DNA from: Planctomycetota bacterium
GTDB lineage: Bacteria; Planctomycetota; Planctomycetia; Pirellulales; UBA7805
Assembly (NCBI GenBank): GCA_003389215.1
Contig: QQVP01000029.1
Coordinates: 1-58,215, forward strand
Length of the DNA stretch: 58,215 nt
Direction of reading: 5' to 3'
Made by a program: the position numbers and the translations under genes. Each line of letters opens with the position of its first letter. Position 1 is the stretch's first letter. Under the pieces are notes generated by a model. That model worked only from the letters and a program-made list of their open reading frames with translations. It was not told where the DNA came from and did no database searches. This document shows, piece after piece, positions 52,804 to 58,215 of the stretch.

Positions 52804-55109
52804 CAGGCGGTTCGTTGATCGGGGTACTTCACACGTCCGTGATACACGGCGGTGAGCGACTTCGCCAGACTGTCCCGCACCGTGCGGACTTCCTGCAGCG
52901 TCAAGCCCGACTCGTCGAGCTGACCGTCGAGCAATCGTTTCATGGTCAGCTCCTCGATCAAGCTTTCGATCCGCGCGGGTGTCGGCTCGACCAGCACGCG
53001 GCTGGCGCTTTCGACCGCGTCGGCCAGCATGAGAATGCCCGCCTCGCGCGTTTGCGGCTTGGGTCCGGGATAGCGGAAGGTATTCTCGTCGACGTCGGCC
53101 GCATCGGGATCGGTCTCACACTGTTCGCTGGCCCGCTTGTAAAAGTACTCGACCAGCGTCGTGCCGTGGTGCTGCAGGATGAAGTCGATGATCGGCACGG
53201 GAAGTCGATGTTGGCGGGCCAAGTCGGCACCGTCCTTGACGTGGGCGATGATGATCAGGGTGCTCATGGCGGGCACGAGCGATTCGTGGCGATTGTCGCC
53301 TTGCGTTTGGTTTTCGACGAAGTACTGCGGCTTGAAGATCTTGCCGATGTCGTGGAAGTAGGCCCCCACGCGAACCAACAGGCCGTGGGCACCAATGCTT
53401 TCGGCGGCGGCTTCGGCCAGCGACGCCACGTTGATCGAGTGGTTGTAGGTGCCGGGGGCGCGACGCACCAGCTCTTGCAACAGTGGATGGGCGGCGTCCC
53501 CCAACTCGAGCAGGCTGATATCGGTGATCACGCCGAACACCTTTTCCACGACGGGCAGCAGGCAGGCCATCATGACGATGCCCGAGAAGATTCCGGCCAG
53601 GGCGAAGTAGCCCGCATCGATGAGCCCCAGGCCCAGCGACTGGCTGTCGACGACGCTTACGCCAATGGTGGTCAGCGCCGCGACCAACCCCACACAGAAG
53701 CCGACGTACGTCAACTTGGTACGGCTGCGAACCTGACCGAGCATCAAGATTGCGGTGGCGGCCGCCGCCATGAGGATGACAAACGGGGTCAGTCCCTGGC
53801 CTAGCGAGAGCACAACGACCACGCCGAGCGAGGCCGCCAGCAGCAGGGCCAATTCGCGATTGAAGGCGATCGCCACCGTCATCGAGAACAGCAGCAGCGG
53901 CACCATCTCGGCGCTCCAGTAGTTGGCCCAGTAGCAGAGCACGACGGTGGCCGTGGAAATGGCCAACAGGCCGACGAATTGACCGAGGTTCTTCAGCAGA
54001 TCTGGATAGCGGAAATGGATGAAGAAGCCGCAGAGGGTGTACAGCGCGGCATACATGCCGAGCGTTCCCAGCCAGCGCGCCAGCATGTCGGCACGGCTCA
54101 GTTGCGCGGAGTAGGCTTCGTGTTCCAAGCGGATCAGCTCGAAGCTCTTGGCGTCGATCGGCGTTCCCGCGGCGACCAGCACCGCATCGCGGCGGATGAC
54201 GTCGTAGACCTCTTCGACGCTGTTGGACGCAAGCCGACGTCGCTCGGCGGTCCGCTCGGGGTCGAGAGTCAGCGTGGTGGCGCTGGGCAACTTGTGCTTG
54301 AGCCAGTCGTCGACGCGGGCCACGATGTCGTCCGATTGCAGCGTCTTCTTCAGCTTCTCGGGTAGCCGCTCGAGGACATCGGCCAGCAAGACCTCTTCGA
54401 CCGCGACGTTCGACTCGTTCTCGGGGTTGCCGATCGGATAGACGCGGATCTGCAATTGGTTGAAGTCCGCGTTGCCGTCGACTCCGTCGTCCGCGTCGGG
54501 TTCGATGAGATAGGCCAACAGCCCGTTCTGTTCCACGTCGCGAAGCGCCTCGGCCACGGCCGTTTCGAACTGGGCCAACGCTCCGTCCGGGATCAGGGCC
54601 TGACGAAACTGCTCCAGCTGCTCGCGATAGATGTCGTCGTCGAGTTTGGGAGAGGTCTCCGTGGTGAAATAGAATTCCTTCTTCCAGATTTCGAAGTCGT
54701 CGTCGCTGATCTCTTTCTCGCCGCCCACCGGATCGAATCGGACGACCGTGTTCTTCAGATCACCGCGCAGTTGACGGATCGGCTCGGGATCGTGCCGATA
54801 GACGCGGCGAGCTTGGCGCATCGCTTGTTCGCGTGCCCGCCGCGTTTGCTCGGCGTTGGCGCGGCGAAAGTCGGTGCGGGCGGTAATCGCCCGACGCGGC
54901 ACGTCCCCTTCGCGAAAGACCAACGGCGGCAGCCAGGCCCGCGTGACCAGCAGCAGGATCACGGCCGCGGCCAGACAGAGTCCCATGCGGATGAGCAGGT
55001 CCCCGTCCGACAGGCGGTGCCAGATCCGCGACGTCCAGCGCGTCGTGGGATCGAGATCGGCTACGTGATCTCGTCTCGACTTGGTGTGCTTACCGGCCCC
55101 CGTCGACAT
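52803..55109 (-). CDS. 7TM-HD (PgpH-type) HDIG phosphohydrolase
   Basis: Membrane phosphohydrolase of 768 residues. Relatives (PgpH) break down cyclic di-AMP. A cytoplasmic tail, then a membrane segment (about 43-62), a periplasmic domain (about 65-320), seven membrane segments (about 325-520) and the HD domain, with VGAYFHDIGKIFKPQYFVEN (H-D signature), AVSTLIIIAHVKDG-like helix and DFILQHHGTTLVEYFY. The ATG at 55109 is 34 bases after the phoH stop; longer frames are phoH read in another frame. Gene order phoH-HDIG-ybeY is a familiar conserved arrangement. The nucleotide substrate in this lineage is inferred. Confidence 0.9.
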   Translation of the reverse strand: MSTGAGKHTKSRRDHVADLDPTTRWTSRIWHRLSDGDLLIRMGLCLAAAVILLLVTRAWLPPLVFREGDVPRRAITARTDFRRANAEQTRRAREQAMRQARRVYRHDPEPIRQLRGDLKNTVVRFDPVGGEKEISDDDFEIWKKEFYFTTETSPKLDDDIYREQLEQFRQALIPDGALAQFETAVAEALRDVEQNGLLAYLIEPDADDGVDGNADFNQLQIRVYPIGNPENESNVAVEEVLLADVLERLPEKLKKTLQSDDIVARVDDWLKHKLPSATTLTLDPERTAERRRLASNSVEEVYDVIRRDAVLVAAGTPIDAKSFELIRLEHEAYSAQLSRADMLARWLGTLGMYAALYTLCGFFIHFRYPDLLKNLGQFVGLLAISTATVVLCYWANYWSAEMVPLLLFSMTVAIAFNRELALLLAASLGVVVVLSLGQGLTPFVILMAAAATAILMLGQVRSRTKLTYVGFCVGLVAALTTIGVSVVDSQSLGLGLIDAGYFALAGIFSGIVMMACLLPVVEKVFGVITDISLLELGDAAHPLLQELVRRAPGTYNHSINVASLAEAAAESIGAHGLLVRVGAYFHDIGKIFKPQYFVENQTQGDNRHESLVPAMSTLIIIAHVKDGADLARQHRLPVPIIDFILQHHGTTLVEYFYKRASEQCETDPDAADVDENTFRYPGPKPQTREAGILMLADAVESASRVLVEPTPARIESLIEELTMKRLLDGQLDESGLTLQEVRTVRDSLAKSLTAVYHGRVKYPDQRTA

Positions 55110-55143
55110 GTGCGATGGCTCTTCTCGTTCGGGAAATCTTGGT

Positions 55144-56112
<969 letters not shown>

Positions 56113-56116
56113 CAAT

Positions 56117-56145
56117 AAAAAAACGCCGGCACGCGAGGCCAACGT
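56117..56145 (-). terminator. Terminator-like hairpin abutting the phoH start
   Basis: On the minus strand ACGTTGGC pairs with GCCGGCGT (8 bp including two G-U pairs, complement of 56138-56145 and 56123-56130) around a 7-base loop, and the next bases are seven U. The U-run ends 4 bases before the phoH ATG (TTTTTTTATTG-ATG). It may end the cdsA transcript or attenuate read-through into phoH. No ribosome binding site fits in the remaining bases. Confidence 0.6.
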
Positions 56146-56278
56146 AAGCGGTGTGAGCCTGGGCTCAAACGACCCTTTCAAATATACCTAATCCTCGCCG
56201 AAGGGAGCCAGTCGGCGCCAAACTCGGGGCGCAACAGGCTCGCCAATAACGAGTTGTGGAATTCGGCATTTCATTCGC

Positions 56279-57184
56279 TCAGCTGGCACTGCCGGCTGGC
56301 ACGATCCATTCGAAGGCCAGCAGCAGGTAGGCCACCGGGGCCGCTGCCAGCAGCGAATCGATCAGATCCAAGACGCCGCCGAACCCGGGCAGCCAGACGC
56401 TGGAGTCCTTCAGATTGGCCGCCCGCTTGAGCAGCGACACGTTCAGGTCGCCCAACACGCCGACCAGGGCCAGCAGCACGCCATACGACATGATCTTCCA
56501 CCACGGCGAAGTCGTGGGGGTGCCAAGCCACTGGGGTCCCACCACGGCGAAGGTGACCCAGGCACTCACCGCGGCAAAGGCGAGCCCGCCCACCAGGCCT
56601 TCAATTGTCTTGCCGGGGCTGACGCGGGGCGCCAACTTGTGACGGCCCAGCAGACGTCCGACGATGTAGGCCCCGATGTCGCTCATCTTGACGATGAAGA
56701 ACAGCGAGATCACCGCCAGCGTGCCCCAGCGTGAACTGTCGAGGTAGCGGAGCTGAGCGATGAAGCTCCCCAGTCCGGCCACATAGGCAATCGCGAAGAC
56801 GCCGAAGCAGAGATTCGCACTCACCTTCTCGGCGTTCTCGAAGTTGAGAATCTCGACGAGGGACACGAACAAAATCGCCACGGCCAGCGTCGCCAGCGGC
56901 CAGGCCATCGCTCCCGACGACCCGCCTCCCGACAACTCGGGCACCAGGTGCGGCACGAAGTTGCTGATCACCACCAGGGTCGTGCCGAGATAGATGCCCA
57001 CGCGCGGAGGACGACGTGCCTGGCCGCTTCCCAGGCGGACCATTTCGCCGGCCGAGAGAATGGCGAACACGGTCATCACCGGCAGCAGGTAGACGCCCGG
57101 CCGCTCGGACACGAAGTCGGCGTAGACCAACAGGGCGGTGATCGCCGCCATGATCGGACCGAGCAAGAGTCGCCAACGGAGCAA
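56279..57184 (-). CDS. cdsA: Phosphatidate cytidylyltransferase
   Basis: Makes CDP-diacylglycerol from CTP and phosphatidate in the inner membrane. 301 residues with about eight membrane segments. The motifs KMSDIGAYIVGRLLGRHKLA, SPGKTIEGLVGG and LGDLNVSLLKRAANLKDSSV are canonical. The final signature, usually PGHGGxxDRxDS, reads PGFGGVLDLIDS, so a His and an Arg are replaced. The start is TTG at 57184 (MLRWRLLL), with weak AGGGA; an ATG 11 codons later would cut the first membrane segment. Follows uppS on the same strand, 94 bases apart, the usual uppS-cdsA order. Confidence 0.92.
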   Translation of the reverse strand: MLRWRLLLGPIMAAITALLVYADFVSERPGVYLLPVMTVFAILSAGEMVRLGSGQARRPPRVGIYLGTTLVVISNFVPHLVPELSGGGSSGAMAWPLATLAVAILFVSLVEILNFENAEKVSANLCFGVFAIAYVAGLGSFIAQLRYLDSSRWGTLAVISLFFIVKMSDIGAYIVGRLLGRHKLAPRVSPGKTIEGLVGGLAFAAVSAWVTFAVVGPQWLGTPTTSPWWKIMSYGVLLALVGVLGDLNVSLLKRAANLKDSSVWLPGFGGVLDLIDSLLAAAPVAYLLLAFEWIVPAGSAS

Positions 57185-57278
57185 GGTCGTAATCCCTGAG
57201 GTAATGGACGCGTCTTGGCGGCAAGGCTCCGTCGCGCCCGCTCGTCGGCCGCTTGTCGAGGTGCCGCCGACGATCGTG

Positions 57279-58067
57279 TTAAAGGCTCAAGTCACTCGGG
57301 TCTGTGGGGGCTTCGGTCAGTCCGCCAAAACGCCTCTCCCGCGCGGCAAAATCGCGAATGGCCTGGTGCAAATCCGGCTCGCGAAACTCCGGCCAGCAGC
57401 GCTCGGTAATCCAAATCTCCGCGTAGCTGATCTGCCAGAGCAGAAAGTTGCTAATCCGCATCTCTCCCGCCGTGCGAATCAAGAGATCGGGATCGGCCAT
57501 GCCGGCCGTGTAGAGCCGCTCGTCGATCAGCGACTCGTCGATCGCGTCCGGTTCGAGCGCGCCCGCCTTCACGTCCGCGGCCAGCGAACGAACTGCGTCG
57601 AGCAACTCTCCACGGCCGCCGTAGTTGATGGCCAGACAGAGTCGCGTGCCACGGTTCGCGCGGCTCATTTCGATCGTCTTGTCGAGTTCGCGCTGCGCCG
57701 AAGCGGGAATGCCCTCGCGGCGACCGATCACGTCGACGCGGATATTGTTGTTCATAATCCGCGACCGCTCTTCGATCATGTACTGTTCGAGCAGATGCAT
57801 GAGGAAGTCGAGTTCCTCGGCCGGTCGCTTCCAGTTCTCGCTCGACAGACAGTAGAGCGTGAGCTGTCCGATGTCGAGCCGCGAGCATTCCTCGGTGGCG
57901 CGACGGACGCTTTCGACTCCGCGGCGATGGCCCTCGATGCGGGGAAGGCCTTGTCGTTGTGCCCAGCGACCGTTGCCGTCCATGATCACCGCGATATGGC
58001 GCGGACGCTGCTCGACGGGCACTTCCAGCGTTCGCTCGTGAGCCGATGTCGACGGTGCTTCGGTCAT
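57279..58067 (-). CDS. uppS: Undecaprenyl pyrophosphate synthase
   Basis: cis-prenyltransferase that makes C55 undecaprenyl pyrophosphate, the lipid carrier for cell-wall and O-antigen precursors. The hallmarks are HIAVIMDGNGRWAQRQGLPR, GHRRGVESVRRATEEC, LTLYCLSSENWKRP and LLIRTAGEMRISNFLLWQIS. 262 residues, with about 20 extra at the N-terminus. The ATG at 58067 is preceded by GGGGGC. It begins the uppS-cdsA pair; upstream is the mobile-element end. Confidence 0.95.
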   Translation of the reverse strand: MTEAPSTSAHERTLEVPVEQRPRHIAVIMDGNGRWAQRQGLPRIEGHRRGVESVRRATEECSRLDIGQLTLYCLSSENWKRPAEELDFLMHLLEQYMIEERSRIMNNNIRVDVIGRREGIPASAQRELDKTIEMSRANRGTRLCLAINYGGRGELLDAVRSLAADVKAGALEPDAIDESLIDERLYTAGMADPDLLIRTAGEMRISNFLLWQISYAEIWITERCWPEFREPDLHQAIRDFAARERRFGGLTEAPTDPSDLSL

Positions 58068-58122
58068 CGCCAGAGCCCCCTTCCGCTCAGAACGTGTCCC
58101 GAATAGCGTGAAATGAGAAAAA

Positions 58123-58174
58123 CTGCTACGGCTCCCCCTTTGGTTTTCGGATCCAAGGACGGAGGAGCCGCAGC
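58123..58174. mobile_element. Left part of an IS-like element: hairpin hiding the transposase RBS
   Basis: CGGCTCC (58129-58135) pairs with GGAGCCG (58164-58170), extended by CTG (58123-58125) with CAG (58171-58173) across a bulge. The GGAGGAG ribosome binding site of the transposase (58161-58167) lies mostly inside the stem. Such stems upstream of transposase starts are known to stop translation from outside transcripts. The terminal repeat and exact left end were not identified. Confidence 0.5.
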
Positions 58175-58215
58175 ATGGAAACGGATGGTAAGTATCCCAG
58201 CGATCTGTCGGACGG
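58175..58215 (+). CDS. N-terminal fragment of an IS5-like (DUF4096-type) transposase
   Basis: The first 13 codons and two bases of a gene cut by the window edge. METDGKYPSDLSDG resembles the start YPSDLTDxxW of DDE transposases of the IS5 group with an N-terminal DUF4096 helix domain. GGAGGAG gives a strong ribosome binding site 7 bases upstream. Only a short stretch is available, so the family is a best guess. Confidence 0.5.
   Translation, partial: METDGKYPSDLSD

Overview
This window is a piece of a GC-rich chromosome from a flagellated, Gram-negative-type bacterium, almost certainly a planctomycete of the Pirellulales group. The reasons are a DUF1559-type protein, Cys-rich and SH3-type secreted proteins of the kind common in that phylum, futalosine-pathway menaquinone synthesis (MqnD), an Nramp-like transporter with an altered motif, outer-membrane genes (LptE, LptF/G-type permease, a BamD-like protein) and a flagellar set with P and L rings. 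Shine-Dalgarno sequences are patchy: fliS, fliM, asnS and mqnD have strong ones, while fliD, leuS, glgC and csrA have none. No rRNA, tRNA or CRISPR array was recognised.

Layout. 1-7.6 kb: the tail of an unidentified gene, a small Cys-rich secreted protein, glgC, leuS, a secreted SH3-domain protein and mqnD. 7.9-27.9 kb: a nearly unbroken late flagellar cluster on the minus strand. In transcription order it is flgF, flgG, flgA, flgH, flgI, flgJ (rod-binding domain only), flgN, flgK, flgL, fliW, csrA, flagellin, a TPR/glycosyltransferase-like gene, fliD, fliS. A very good sigma-54 (-24/-12) promoter lies about 65-80 bases upstream of flgF, and a weaker sigma-28-like site lies upstream of flagellin. 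28.2-36.2 kb: hemC, DUF502, comF, then plus-strand genes for a PLP aminotransferase, an LptF/G permease, an Arg-rich secreted coiled-coil protein and a lipoprotein. 36.2-45.1 kb: a secreted rhodanese, an orphan ParD-like antitoxin, asnS, the Nramp-like transporter, trxB, cstA and a membrane DUF1559 protein. 45.1-58.1 kb: all minus strand, with fliM (away from the other flagellar genes), proA, then bamD-like/lptE/folP, then a uppS-cdsA-phoH-HDIG-ybeY-CorC group for envelope and RNA housekeeping. The right edge cuts into a transposase gene.

How the genes fit together. flgF/G/A/H/I/J build rod and rings. flgN/K/L/fliD/fliS and flagellin give the hook-filament junction, cap, chaperones and filament. 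FliW and CsrA form the known partner switch that tunes flagellin translation, and the flagellin leader carries candidate CsrA sites. The most striking sequence-level feature is modularity. FlgL and FliD carry runs of the same roughly 75-residue flagellin-IN-type repeat, and flagellin and FliD share a second module (TAAD...AxN...TTSG), so the surface domains of junction, cap and filament look built from a common, exchanged set of parts. A TPR-glycosyltransferase-TPR protein sits between flagellin and fliD and could modify the filament. No clear new defence or biosynthetic system was found. The less ordinary points are the shared axial modules, a 29-bp tandem repeat array before fliD, a structured leader before fliW, a terminator-like hairpin touching the phoH start codon, and several housekeeping proteins with altered signature residues (YbeY, CdsA, FlgH, Nramp).
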